Shown: positions 1 to 11,898 of the stretch, one piece after another
How positions within the stretch are numbered: position 1 is the first letter of the stretch
How the letters are laid out: each line of letters opens with the position of its first letter
Source: Amborella trichopoda
Taxonomy: Eukaryota > Streptophyta > Magnoliopsida > Amborellales > Amborellaceae
Reading direction: 5' to 3'
Length of the DNA: 64,000 nt
Assembly: GCF_000471905.2 (NCBI RefSeq)
Contig: NW_006495382.1
Coordinates: 184,973-248,972 of the forward strand
Program-made: the position numbers and the translations under genes
The notes under the pieces: generated by a model
Databases searched by the model: none
Told to the model about the DNA's origin: nothing
What the model saw: only the letters and a program-made list of their open reading frames with translations

Positions 1-94
1 AGAGAAAAGGGAAAGAAGGGAGAAAAGAAAAGAAAGGAGAGATAGAAGGAACGGGGAGAGAGAATAAGTGAGAGAAAAAGAATAGAGAAGGAAG

Positions 95-606
95 CATGGA
101 CGGCGATGGGCTTCCGTCATCCATGTCAGAGGAGAGAGAAGAGAAGAAAGAGAAGAACGAAAGGTGAGAGAAGGAGAAGAAAACGTGGACAACGATGAGT
201 TTCTGTCGCCCATGATAAAGGAAAGAGGAGAGAGAAAGAGAATGGATGGCGATGGGTTATGCCGCCCATGACAGAGCAAGGAGGATAGAAAAAGAATAGG
301 GACGACGATGGGTTCCACTGCTTATGAGAGAGGAAAGAGGAGAGAGAAAGAATAAAGACAGCGATAGGTTTCGTTGTTCATAACAGAGGAAAGAGGAGAG
401 AGAAAGAACATGGATGACGATGAGTTCCACCGTCCATGAAAGGAGATAGAGAAGAAGAAAATATGGACGGTGATGGGTTTCCACTACCCATGACAGAGGA
501 AAGAAGAGAGTGAAAGAACATGAACGGTAATGAGTTTACACCGCCCATGACAGAGTAAAGAAGAGGGAGAAAGAACATGGACGGTGATAGGTTTCCACTG
601 TCCATG
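95..606. repeat. Tandem hairpin array, CATGGACGG type
   Basis: About nine units spaced 50-60 bp apart sit in GA-rich DNA. Each is a short imperfect inverted repeat. The best is at about 578-606, with arms CATGGACGGTG and CACTGTCCATG around a loop rich in ATAGGTTTC. The first unit (95-123) has GGACGG...CCGTC. The arms differ from those of the arrays in LTR1-LTR4 but match those in LTR B. Confidence 0.75.
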
Positions 607-1340
607 TCAAGAGAGAGAGAAGAACAACAAAGGGAAAGGTGCGCACGACCCTAGGCATCGCCGCTTGTGTTGTAAGGGAATCAGACACAACTCGACCTGC
701 CACTCGGGAAAGGGCCGATTCAGTGTCCTTGTCAAAGAATGAGGAAAGGAATGTCACACAAGGTGATGAGCATCACCGTGCACAACATGGGGAAGGGGAA
801 ACTTGGACAGAGGCCCAGCCCACTGTGCATGTTTCTAGAGGATAAGGGAAGAATGAGAATGTCATGCTCAATGATGGGTATCGTTGTGCATGACTGGAGA
901 GGAGAGAGGAAAGAAATAACAGGGTGAGAGAAAGAAAGAGAGGAAGAAAGAGGGTTAGGGAAGAGAAAGAAGAAAGGAAAGTAGAGAGAGAAGGAAGGAG
1001 AAGATTAAGAAAGAAGGGGAATAGGAAAAGAGAAAACAGAGAGAAAAGAGGAAAGAAGAAGAAGAGAGAGAGAGACATGCACGGCAATGGTTATTGTCGT
1101 GCATGTTTGAGATGGAGATGAGAGAGACAGAGAGAAGAAGGAGAAGAGAGAGAGAGAAAGAAAGATGAGAGAAGAAGAAGAGAGAAAGAAAGAAAGAGGA
1201 GAGAAAATAAGAGAGGAGAAGAACAGAGAGAGAAAGGAAGAGGAGAGAGAAAGTTACCTTCATCAAGTAGTATCAAACTTTTTCTTCTCTCTCCTCTCTC
1301 TCAAAGACGTGCCTCTCCAACTCAACATAAAAATTCGAAC

Positions 1341-1403
1341 TTTATTGATCAATTGAGAGTATGAGAGGATCCCTTTACAATTAGGTTTAGCATGTATTTA
1401 TAG
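1341..1403 (-). promoter_or_regulatory. LTR A TATA box and poly(A) signal (minus strand)
   Basis: Plus-strand TATTTATAG at 1395-1403 reads CTATAAATA on the minus strand. TTTATT at 1341-1346 reads AATAAA about 50 nt downstream. The same pair at the same spacing is present in LTR1, LTR3 and LTR4, which supports the U3-R arrangement and minus-strand transcription. Confidence 0.55.
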
Positions 1404-2702
1404 AATTGGGCCCTAAACATGGGTGGATGCCCAAAACCTATCTTAATTGATGATAATTAAAATTTATTTGAATTAAAAGAAATTCTAAAAATGGATACAA
1501 AATGATTGTTTTGCCCCTGCTTAACAATACATGGAATTCAAAAACAGTCCCTGCTGCAGCCCTAGAACATGTGTGATTTTTCATGGATAATCCGAGGTTG
1601 CTCTGATGCCCATTTGATAAAACTATGTTTGCTTTCTTGTAAGGCTCATCATGGCGATCGATTTGATAATACCTTTGAGCCATAGATCGCGTTTATAGGC
1701 CACGATCATGTGACTTGAAATTCGTGCGAATCTTGAAAGCTTCAGATCGATAGTGTGTTCACATCTTGATGTTTCTTTGTGATTTCTTTACTGTATTGCA
1801 CTGAGCATGCTGTCACGATCACGTGGCAACAAACGCAGCTCGATTTCGTGCTCGGAAGAAGATTTTGCAGTCTTGAGTTTTTTACCACAATCTGAATTCC
1901 AGCAGCTAGAATTTAAATCAACTTTATCTGCTCCACGCATAAAATCCAACAATTCATCATGCATAGGGATCGAACCAATGGTAGCCCTGGACCTTATGCA
2001 CGCGACAGAACTGGTCTTGTGTCAATTCGATGCATGACCGTCGTGATATGGCCGCTTGAGCGGGATGTGTAGCTAGTGAATTTCCTACAACTCCCTTTAC
2101 AAAACATTGACTTCTTGCTAGCTTTTCTCCCGGCTCAGGCGTCTTCATGGGGCGTGCCAATATCAAAACAATCGTCTTGACGAGACGACTATGCTCATAA
2201 AATTTGAGCATGATCCGACTTGGGGCGAGTGAGATATGGCTCCTGAAATTCACTGCCTGAGACTGTAAAATTAGTCATCATTAATGGTGATTTAGTGCAG
2301 GGAGGGCACATGGGAATAGCATGCGGCCTACCTCGTTTTTGGTCTTTTACCTATAACTATGTCCTAGAGAGCCCACCATTGGGGTTTTCAACCATCCCGG
2401 ATCCATTAATAGTAGTCTCATAGAAATTTGACGCACCGAAAATAGAGTTCTAGTTACAGGGTCCATTTCAGGGTGCTAGAGACTGATTTTTTCAAATTTG
2501 TTTCTTTGTCTACACTTCCTTAGACATGTCGAATTGCGAAGAAACTTGGCAGGTGGCCTTTTGAAGTCCTTTTGAACATTACCACTTGTTCTGAGGAAAT
2601 TTTGAGACTGTCGAGAATTCCACTGTAATTCAGGCTTTAATGACCGGCTTCTCTTTTTATTCAACATTAGGGACCCAAGGTGTTAAAAAATGTCTTCAAA
2701 TA

Positions 2703-4329
2703 GTGAGACCTGGACCATCATGTTACTCTCTGAGTCCTTTCTTAGTCCTCCAATTTTTGTGATTAAAGGATCAACCATCTGAAAGCGATTAAAGAAATAT
2801 GGACACATGTCATGACTGCCGTGTACAGTTGAACGACCAGGCGATGCTTGATGAAGAAAACAGGTTTCCTTGTTTTACTCACATGAAGATTCTGTAGAGC
2901 TTGGAGCCTACGAATTCAAAATTGAATGTCACAAGGATAATCATGGACTAAAACAAAGGGCCATCATAAAGAGATATTCAAGTGCATAGCAGATTGACTC
3001 AAATCGTATGATTACCATTTTGAAATGAAAAGATAAGGATGCATACCCTGCAGTTCTGTCATTTGGAGAAGAAGATAAGATTAAATATGTAGATGAAGGG
3101 TGACGATTAAAATATATTAGAGGCATGGTTATTCATTAAGAACCATGACTTGTCAATACGAAGAAAAAGGATAAAAAGGGGATCTCTCGATTTGAGAGGG
3201 GTTTGCACATTTTGATACGCACACATTTTTGGCTTGCACTCATGGAATGAGTTCACTTCTGTGAGAATTGAAAGTGAAGGAGTGAGTGACACATCCAAGA
3301 CACAAAAAGAGATACAAGTCAGATTAAAAACTATTCTCTAGTGCGGTTGATATACAGCGAAGAAGAAGATCATCTTTCGTGAACCACTTGTGGACTGTTC
3401 TCAAAGGTAGACTAGACTTGAAGATTAATATCCTTGCGTACAATCACGGGTATGGGCCGGTATTCCCTTTGATATTATCTTCTCTTTTGATATGTCTGTA
3501 TATTTTCTCCCTTTCAAATGAATGTATATGTCTCAAGGCCTGAATCAAGGGTATTCGACCTATTTTCCTTTTCTTTGCCTGATGTAAATTGTAACAAAGG
3601 AATTAACCTCTTGAATTGTATGATTTTTGTTATATAAATATAACAAAACTTGTGTTTATATGATATGGAATGCATGGACGAATTTGGCGTCGAATGTGAT
3701 ATCCTCTTATATTTGCTTGAAGTCTAATGTTTGACAAAATATTTTAATCAATTTAAACATCGTACATTTCAGAGCACCCAATACCACCTTCTCCATAATC
3801 AGAGCAATTGGTGGTTGTCTCAAAACACCAAGTCTCTAAATTGGCCCTCACCACCTTTTCGCAACAATCGTAAGGATATGCAAAGCATTCGCTAGCAGCC
3901 AAGAGATCGGTGATTGTGAGCATGTCCTAGAACTGAGCACACATCTCTTGAGTCCAACTGTACTACCCGCGAAGGAAGCCACTCTCTTCTTCACATCTAA
4001 AACCCCCACTATCCCATTGGATTGGGAATGTTCTGCCTCCCGCTGTGTTCTTATGGGCATAATGAAGATGGAAACTACTCAAGAGAGACCCATAAGGAAT
4101 TCCATTGAAATCCACAAAGTTCGAGCGGCTCAACCATATAGTTGATAGAGAGGGGCCATTTTATATGCTCGCAGATGTTTACATCAGCCTGAGATATAGG
4201 TTTATGACGAAGAAGCTCAACTCATGTACACTTCTCTTGCCAATCCTCCCCTTTGGGACTTCTTTGGTACGCATGACGTCTGAAAATGGAAGAAAATGAG
4301 AGTTGTTGTGTCAGTTCAAGCCATAACTC
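2703..4329. other. Anonymous AT-rich DNA, no gene recognised
   Basis: Short open frames occur on both strands (for example near 3848-4145), but none has a recognisable domain, codon bias or a partner exon. No transposon termini were seen apart from the LTR A edge at 2702. Confidence 0.5.
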
Positions 4330-5150
4330 ATACTCATATCTCATATGAATATTAGCCTAAGGCTCTTAATCGATGACTAATGTCTTCGCGACTCAAGTCG
4401 AGGTTCGATACTTAGACTCATTTCTTATATTAGCCTAAGGCTCCTAACCGAGAGTTGATGCCTTTGCAGCTTAGGTCAAGGTATCGATCCTTAGTCTCAA
4501 TTCTTATATTAGCCTAAGGCTCCTAACTGATGGCTAATGTCTTGGTGGATCAGGTCGAGATTCGATCCTTAGACTCATTTCTTATATTTGTTAAGGCTCC
4601 TAACTGGCGGCTAATGCCTTCGTGGCTCAGGTCGAGGTTCGATCCTTAGACTCACATCTCCCCTATACAGCATAAGGCTGCACCCAACGGTTGATCTGGC
4701 CAAGGTTCGGTCCTAAGATTCATATTCCTCATATACAGCCTAAGGCTCCTAATTAGTAGTTGATGCCATCGTGGCTCAGGTCAAAGTTTGATCCTTAGAT
4801 TGATATTCCTCATAAGGTCTAAGGCTTCTGACCGACAATGATGCCTTCATGGAGCAAGGCAATATTCGACCTTTCACTTCTCAGATACATATCAGCCTAA
4901 GGCTCCTAATCGACGACTGATAGCTCAATATGGCTCAAATCATAGGTTCATTCTTATATATGTCTCAGTATGTAACTGGCCCTAAGGTTTCGTGATCAAT
5001 GCCTGATGTTCTTAATATAGTTCAGGTCATAGATCTTACCTTGGACTTTTTCAAGATATGTTCATCTCAAGGGTCTAACTGACAACCAATGCTCGTGATA
5101 TGACTTTGGTCATAGATTATTCTTGAGACCATCTCACGAACTTAACTCTT
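4330..5150. repeat. Degenerate ~83-bp tandem repeat
   Basis: About nine or ten units begin with a word close to TTAGCCTAAGGCTCCTAA, followed by a middle like TGCCTTCGTGGCTCAGG and an end like GTTCGATCCTTAGACTCA. The first four units (about 4345-4665) are clear and the later ones decay and shrink. No ORF spans the array. It resembles in style, but not in sequence, the minisatellites found inside the Tat elements further right. Confidence 0.8.
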
Positions 5151-6608
5151 ATGAGCCTGAGTTTTACCGTTAATCGCTAAGACTCAAATAGGCATGAATG
5201 ACAATGAATAAACGATGGTCATGAAGTCAACGTCAGTAAATGACTCAAAACCCAGCAATTAAACTGACAGTCCATTCAACCCTGGACTAATGACTGATTA
5301 AAAAGTCAAGCAGGTCTAATTTTGGATTCTTGACCCTCAACCAATTCTTCATAGGAAAAACTCAGTTCAAAATCTGAAAAATCCTAAGGGATTTTACAAA
5401 ATTTTGGAAAAGCTTCTACATGATAAATTGAATCCAAAAAATCCCAAAATCCCAATTAATCAAAAGCCAAAGTCAGGGCAATGCCCAACGCAATGACTAA
5501 TATCAAGAAGGCGGAATTAGCAAAGAACTGCTGAACCTTTTCCTTGTCTTGAGCATATGCTTAGGAATCAGGTGTTAAGGTCAGGGAGTGTGAGAAATAA
5601 AGAGAAAAGGAAAACAATGATAATGAAATAAAAATTGCCAATTCTTACTATCCTTTTGAAAGATGATTGCAGAAAAAGATATGGAACAGATGAAAGGGAC
5701 AACAGACAATAATCAAGAAAAACACAAGCTTCACTTGCAAAAATAAGCAATTTCCTTCATGGATGTTGAAACCCTCGGAGAAGGATCATCGGATATTGGT
5801 CAGAATCTCTATATTTATAAGACAACGATCTAAAAAAAAAAGAGCAAATGTGGTGATTGTGAGGTCTTTTTAAGCATAGAGGAAAATCAGAAACGGTGAT
5901 TGCATAAGTTTTTTCTTTATTGTCGACGGAAGTTGTGGGAAGATTGTCGTGTAAGAAGATTTTGGGAACTGCAAAGGGGCTGATAAGTTGTCGAATAAGA
6001 GAATAGGAGATAAAGATGAAGTTCAAAACAGATGGAAGAAGGATGAAAAAGGCTTAAGGGAGGCATGACGCTTGGATGTCACATCGCCTCAATCCATGCC
6101 CATTTAAGGCAGGATGATGATGATGGTTGGCCTTTTTATCATAATGGCCACACATGCATAACAAAAGATGTTTAAGTCTCGGGATATTTTGAAAAGAGAA
6201 GGATAAAAGTTTTATTTTGAAGAGAAGGCTTATCTCCTACCCATAACGAATGGTGGAATGAATAACTCTCTTTCAAAGAGTGTTAACATAGATCATGTAA
6301 GGCACATCCAGGAATGTTGATCGGTGTACAAAATAAAATATGCATAGAGAAAAAAGAGGATACATGACTAATGAAATACAAAGCTTTATTCATGATTTTG
6401 TAGGACAATGCCCTCACAATATAGTTGAAAAAAAACAAAAAGAAGAAGAAAGAAAACAAAAAGATAAAGAGATAGCTCATTCGGGCTAAAACACAGGGTC
6501 TCACTCCCTTAACCAGATCAACTAAGTGATCCTGCTCACCTTCCTCTTAACAGAGACAAGGGTTTCTTTCGTATGATCGGCCTCGCCCCTGTAGAAGTTC
6601 AACATGTT
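5151..6608. other. AT-rich DNA without a recognised gene
   Basis: No domain was recognised on either strand. A TATA-like CTTATAAATATA reads on the minus strand at 5821-5810 and is followed in that direction by a pyrimidine-rich stretch, so an old transposon promoter is possible. Minus-strand AATAAA-like words lie near 6385. Nothing connects these into a gene. Confidence 0.4.
5810..5821 (-). promoter_or_regulatory. Possible minus-strand TATA box
   Basis: CTTATAAATATA on the minus strand is a good TATA match in AT-rich DNA. It has no identifiable downstream gene, so chance is a real alternative. Confidence 0.2.
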
Positions 6609-6767
6609 TTAATGGTGCCCTGCCTCATGGTGAAGCCTTGTTACTAGTCCTTGGAGGCAGGCAATATCTTCAAACTTAGGATCTTTCTTAAGTACAGCCT
6701 CAAGGGTTGCTTCATATGCCCATTCATCAAACTCCTCAAAAGAGGAGGGAGCTATACCCAAAATCAT
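6609..6767 (-). pseudogene. Unidentified coding remnant (C-terminal end)
   Basis: A minus-strand frame of about 50 codons ends at a TAA at 6611-6609. It contains a run reading FEEFDEWAYEATLEAVLKKD and ends RLHHEAGHH. The acidic, helical composition looks more protein-like than the surrounding frames, and an in-frame stop lies just upstream. A poly(A)-like AATAAA follows about 220 nt downstream on the same strand. I do not recognise the family. It could be the tail of a transposon-encoded accessory protein. No function is assigned. Confidence 0.25.
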
Positions 6768-6781
6768 AAAGGTGGGTTATC

Positions 6782-7569
6782 TGTGGCTTCTCTCTCCCTC
6801 CATAGCAGCCAGAGGGATGTCTATAGTGTGCTCCCTATTGCGCTTTATAGCGGCAGTAAGGTCAGGGTTTAAAGAGATGGATAGCCAACAGGGAAACTTT
6901 GGAGAGAACTCATGTTGTAATATGGGTAGTATGATATAAGTAGGGTTCTTCCTACCATTGGGTATATATATAGACCCATAAGAAATCCAAAGAGATTACC
7001 TCATGGGAATGAAGAATGACAATGATGAATGTTGAGAATTCGAGATGTGGTGGTTATCCGTCCTCATGGTTAATGTTAAGGCTCGTAGAATAAGGGGAAT
7101 GTTTGCGAGAATTAAGGCATGCATGCATGACCATAATGAAGGAGATATATGATGTTGGTAACTCACCCAAATCACTGGACATCACACGTCTTTTGGGATC
7201 CTCCCATGCATGCAACACCCGGGGTGGTTTTGTTGGATGTTTTTTTAGTCACATATGAGACTAAGTATACTCTGTCAAATGTTTGATAAGATTGGAGGCT
7301 GATTATGAGACAAGTGTTTAATAAATGCCAGATGAATATTATGATAGATAATAGATAAGATATATGGGATTAATAAGTTTAAAACCTTAAAGTATGCCTT
7401 GGTTGTTGAAAATTCTCTTAGTTATCATATGAGACTAAGTAAGTTTTAACCAATGTTGGATGGACTAAGGATATCATTATAACACAAAGTCTTAGACAAA
7501 CGTTGGATAACTGTCTTAACAAACAATGGAGAAGATATGAGCATGGCTCTTGATAAATACCAGCTAAGA
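6782..7569. other. No gene recognised
   Basis: AT-rich sequence lies between the 6609 remnant and the copia remnant. A word like ATGAGACTAAGTA recurs near 7257 and 7429, with related lines at 7300 and 7480, suggesting short dispersed duplications. The missing 5' part of the copia element is not recognisable here. Confidence 0.4.
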
Positions 7570-10565
7570 TATGACCCGGATATGATATGTCAGATTCTCA
7601 TAGCTAATGGGGAGAAACGATTGATAATCACTGCATCTGTATCTCCCATGGTGCACCTTTTCATTTATTATATTTGTTTCTAAATTGAATGCTAATCTAA
7701 TCATTGTGGGCCAACTTGTTGATGCTTGTTACAATGTTCAAATTTCTCGTGATGGTTGTGTGATACATGACATACACATTAGGACAATGAAAGGGAAGGG
7801 GCATAGATTTGGTCCTCATTTTGCCTTAGAGTTTGAGAAACCAACCTATGATGTTATTTTCTTTTCTCCTTCAGATTTTTTCTGTTTCTAATAAACAATG
7901 GAATATGTGGCATCAGATACTTGGTCATCCCAATGCAAATAAATTAGATAATTTGATTTGTTTTGGTTTCTTACTTAATGAAGCACTTGATTTAAATTTT
8001 GTTAATAAACCTTGCATTAGTTGTTCTTTGAATAAGAGCATTAGTTTGGGTTTTCCTACTCCAATAGACAAATCAACCACACCTTTTAATCTTTTTTAAA
8101 GTGATGTATGGGGTCCTACTCCAACGTTATCCAAAATGGGATAAAAATATTTTGTTTTGTTCATTGATAATTGCCTACACTATGCCTAGATATACTTCAT
8201 GGCCATAAATTTGATATGTTTTCCCATTTCCAAACCTTTTTATTCGTGGTTGTGACACAATTTGGTACAAAAGTAAAAACCATATAGTCAGAATCTAGAG
8301 GAGAATATTTATCTAATATCCAATCATAGACCAAGTTGTCCTTAAATTTTACAAGAAAGTGGCATAGCTTAGAGGAAAAGTCGTCTTATCTTAGAAATTG
8401 TTAGGACCCTTATTCATGACTCCCATATTCCTCATAGTTTTTAGATTGAAGCTGCATAAACAGTTGCTTATCTCATAAACCGCCTCCCGTCCTAAACTTT
8501 TCATAAAGAATTTCCATATTATCCATTACTTCATAATCGTCTTGATTATTATTGCTTGATGTTTTTTGATGTCTGCTTTTTTATGTTTCTATACATGAGA
8601 TAACAAAAATTTCTATTCAAGTAGCCACTTGGGTTTTTGTAGGATACTCTCACGACTAAAAGGGATTTCAATGTTAAGACCCAGTACCTTGTCGTGCACG
8701 TGTTTCTCACAATGTCATCTTTTTTAAGCCTATTTTATTTATTATCAATTGCTAAATCAAAAAATTCCTCTGATCCTTTCTTAGCATATTTGTCAGATGT
8801 TAGCTCCACTAACAAATCGTTACAATCTTTGGTGCATCAACAACATGGCAAACAAAACCAATCCACACTTCCTTCAGCTCATTAGCCAAAACAAAGTCAG
8901 ACTTCTGTCCTACCTATAAGTGGTACTTTTCCCTCTTCCTTTTCTCCTAACCTTGTTTCTTTTTATCTCTCTACCGAATTACAACGTTCTTAACATGTAA
9001 CTCACCCACCTGACCTATATGGTTTTTCCCTTGATGATTTTGACTTTCCACTACACCTGAGATTAATGTTTACTTCTCTTAATACCGTTCGTAGTCCTTC
9101 CAACCACCTAGATATTTTTTTACTTCCTAGACCATTGTTTGCTCCCCTAGATTCAGTTGATATTCCTTCCACTTGTCAGCAAGCCTCTACTATTCCATGT
9201 TGGAAGGAGGTCATGGCTACAGAGATAAGTGCCTTGTTGGAAAATGACAACTGAGGTATTGTTCATTGGCCTTTCTAATGTATCTATTATCAAAATTAAA
9301 TGGGTCTTTTCTATAAAGCTTAATTCAGATGGAGGGATTGAGCGGTATAAATCACGACTAGTTGCTCATGCTTACAAGCAGGAGTATGACATAGGCTATG
9401 AAGAAACATTTGCTCTAATTGCTAAAGTGACCATTGTACATACAGTAATTGCCTTCTCAATCATTTGTCAATGGACTATCTGACAGATGGATGTAAAAAT
9501 TACAATTCGTTATGGACATTTGAAAGAGATAATATATATGCGACCTTCTCCTAGGTATTGACATGACAAGTTTATGGTTTGTCATTTGAAGAAATCCTTG
9601 TATGGTTTAAAACAAGCTCCTAGAGCATGGTTTCAACGGATTCCACAAGTCATTTTATATAATGGGTTCACATAAAGTGCTAATGACTATTCACTATTTA
9701 CCCACCACTGTTCCTCAGGGATAACAATTCTTCTACTATATGTTGATTATATCCTTATCACATGAGACAACCATGACAAATATACAACACTTGATAGAGC
9801 TTATTAGTAACTCATTCAAATGAAAGATTTGGGCCCACTGACTTATTCTCTGGCCTAGAGATTCATTACTCTCATGATGGATATATAGTTAACCAGAAGA
9901 AGTACACCAAAGATTTGATTAAGCTGGCCAACTTAACGAATGATAAATGTGTGGATACACTAATGGAGGTGAATGTAAATATAGGAAGGCTGATGTGGAC
10001 AAACTTCCAGATCCCCATCATAATCACCTTTATGTTGTGCACCGTATGACTCAGTGTCCACAAAGTACATGTTGTAGAAGGCACTTCTTTTCTTGTAGAT
10101 CTTCTCTCCGATTACGAGGCCATGTTGATGCAGATTGGGCAAGATGCCAGATACGCGATGCTCGACATTAGATGTTGTGCTTTTCTTGGAGACTCTTTCA
10201 TACTGGGAAATGTAAGAAATAACAAACTATGTCAAAACTTTTGCAGAAGCTGAATACTGGGCCATGTCCTCAGCTTGCAATGAAATCACTTGGTTAAGTG
10301 ATCTCTTAAATGACATAAATGTTCTTCATTGATCTCCTATGCCATACATATTGCCTCCAATCCAGTAATCTATGAGCGCACAAAGCATATAGAAGTTGAT
10401 TGTCATTTCATTCGTCAAAAATTCCTAGCTGGAGAAGTTACGCTCGCACACATTGCCTCACAATAATAGCTTGCAGATATATTTACTAAGGAAATAACTC
10501 GAGCTTGTCATGACTATCTCAATGACGAACTGATGTTATTCAACCAACGTTAATTTGAGGGGGAG
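7570..10565 (+). pseudogene. Ty1/copia polyprotein remnant (GAG-pre-integrase, integrase, RT, RNase H)
   Basis: Broken frames on the plus strand follow copia order. A GAG-pre-integrase segment lies at 7685-8090 (SVGQL-like IIVGQLVDACYNV, then WHQILGHPNANKL and CISCSLNK, an HHCC-type zinc site). A weak integrase core start (SDVWGPTPT) is near 8100. The RT begins about 9187 (PCWKEVMATEISALLEND), with WVFSIKLNSDGGIERYKSRL near 9301, SLYGLKQAPRAWFQ near 9597 and LLLYVDYILIT near 9730. An RNase H tail is near 10240-10550 (AEYWAMSSA-like, then a VDCHFIRQKFLAGEV-like run). The RT YVDD box reads YVDY. Capsid and most of protease are missing upstream, and stops and frameshifts are frequent. The element is dead. 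Confidence 0.85.
10557..10565 (+). other. Copia polypurine tract
   Basis: GAGGGGGAG directly precedes TGTAGAG, the usual arrangement of a copia PPT followed by the 3' LTR. It also fixes the plus-strand orientation. Confidence 0.8.
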
Positions 10566-10770
10566 TGTAGAGAACATTGAAAAAATTTGTATAAAGACCT
10601 TGTATCATAAAACGTGTGTTATTCCAGTTATATATAATTAAATACACTATCTAATGTGCAAGTTAACTTCTTGCACAAATTGCCTATGGTTGTATGTATA
10701 GCTGTTAATAATAGCTAATAAATATATATTTTTCTTTATGCCCCTCAATGTGTTTTACACCTTAACACAG
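10566..10770 (+). mobile_element. Copia 3' LTR (end approximate)
   Basis: It starts TGTAGAGAAC directly after the PPT. It is AT-rich, with TATATATAATTAAATA-like sequence near 10629. The end is set at about 10770 because of a CACA word there, but no second LTR is available for comparison, so the right boundary is uncertain. Confidence 0.5.
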
Positions 10771-11649
10771 TCATTAGCATTTTTAGTCCCTCAAATTTTT
10801 TGTGTGTAACATCTTCAACCTAGCGACTATTCTCGAAAAATAAAATATTTCAAATGCACTCTATTGTGTGTCTGTCGAAGTTATCAAACCACGGGAAATT
10901 TAGATAGTCAAATATGCGGGATAAGTACCCAAAAAAAAAATTTCTTTTTTGTTAAGAATAACCATGTAATTATTATAGGGCGTGGTGGATCCCAAAATTT
11001 CCATTTTGCGAAAATCCTCCTTGGTCGCTCTCTGGGCCCAAGGAGTAAATATATGATATTGCTCCTAAAGGAGTACACCGGACACACTCAAACTAAAAAT
11101 TGTGTTTCATTTCACCTTAACCAACCGTTATCAGCAACGGATGATTAAGATGACTTGTTCCACCACTCGAGCGGACATTGATGGACTCGGAGTGGAGGAA
11201 GTTTTATCTCAGCCATCCACTTTGGGTAAGGACTGATCCAGGACCAATGTAGCCCACTCTTCATGAGAAGATGTTTTTTCTTAAGGAATAGGGCCTACTA
11301 TGTCCACTGCTTCATTACATTTGCGATGTGCTGAATTCATTAAACTTATTTTAACATGGATGACAATCATTTGTACGTCTTAAACATTGGCAATCAACTC
11401 CCTCCCAAACCTCGGAGGGAGAAGCTCATGTAAAAGCATGGAAGATTGACTTTGACATCTAACCATGAAAAGTAGAAAAATATGACATCACTCAACAGAA
11501 AAATTGTTGAAAACGTGAGTTGGAACGAGCACCCCAAACCCAACACGCAACTCCAAAGCCGTGTTCATTACCCCATCATGAAACCATAAAAAATGACAAA
11601 AAATTCAACATACAACTCCTTTGGAATGAGTTAAGGGTAATTTTCTAGT
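10771..11649. other. Intergenic DNA, no gene seen
   Basis: No frame here shows a domain. This is the region beyond the 3' end of the SIAMESE-related gene on the far side from its promoter. No transposon termini were recognised. Confidence 0.4.
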
Positions 11650-11800
11650 CAGTCTGAACTGAATAATACAAAGCAATATCGATTTCACATCACAGAAGGA
11701 AACATATATGGTGAAACTGAATAAAGAATACAGTGGTAAAGCGCATATTACTCAGTTTGAACTGAATAATACAAAGCAATATCGATTTCACATTATAGAC
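11650..11800. repeat. Short direct duplication downstream of the SMR gene
   Basis: A segment of about 45 bp containing CTGAATAATACAAAGCAATA and ATCGATTTCACAT occurs at about 11652-11693 and again at about 11755-11796. The copies are nearly identical and about 103 bp apart. On the minus strand both lie downstream of the SMR stop codon at 11899, so they may fall in its 3' UTR. Confidence 0.8.
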
Positions 11801-11898
11801 GTACATCTCGCATACAAATGTATAATACATGTAGCACGATAACATTTTGAATACGGAATTTTCGCCCTACGATCTTATAATAATATATATGCAACTCA

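Larger units (their letters stand above)
1..2702 (-). mobile_element. LTR of a Tat-lineage Ty3/gypsy element (LTR A, left end outside window)
   Basis: This stretch matches the LTRs at 23466, 33937, 44953 and 61434 in order. It has a GA-rich tract with hairpin repeats, a poly(A) signal and TATA box on the minus strand, a segment reading gcatgctgtcacgatcacg near 1806, and an end near 2702 that corresponds to the GTTCAAACA terminus of the other copies. The sequence right of 2702 does not match the internal leader that follows LTR1-LTR3. So this is either the outer (5') LTR of a minus-strand element lying to the left, or a solo LTR. The first part of the LTR is cut off by the window. The terminus is mutated (CTTCAAATA). 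Confidence 0.75.

Noticed and set aside
3848-4145. Possible exon near 3.9-4.1 kb
   Set aside because: The frames on both strands are of similar length, with no motif, splice context or neighbour exon.
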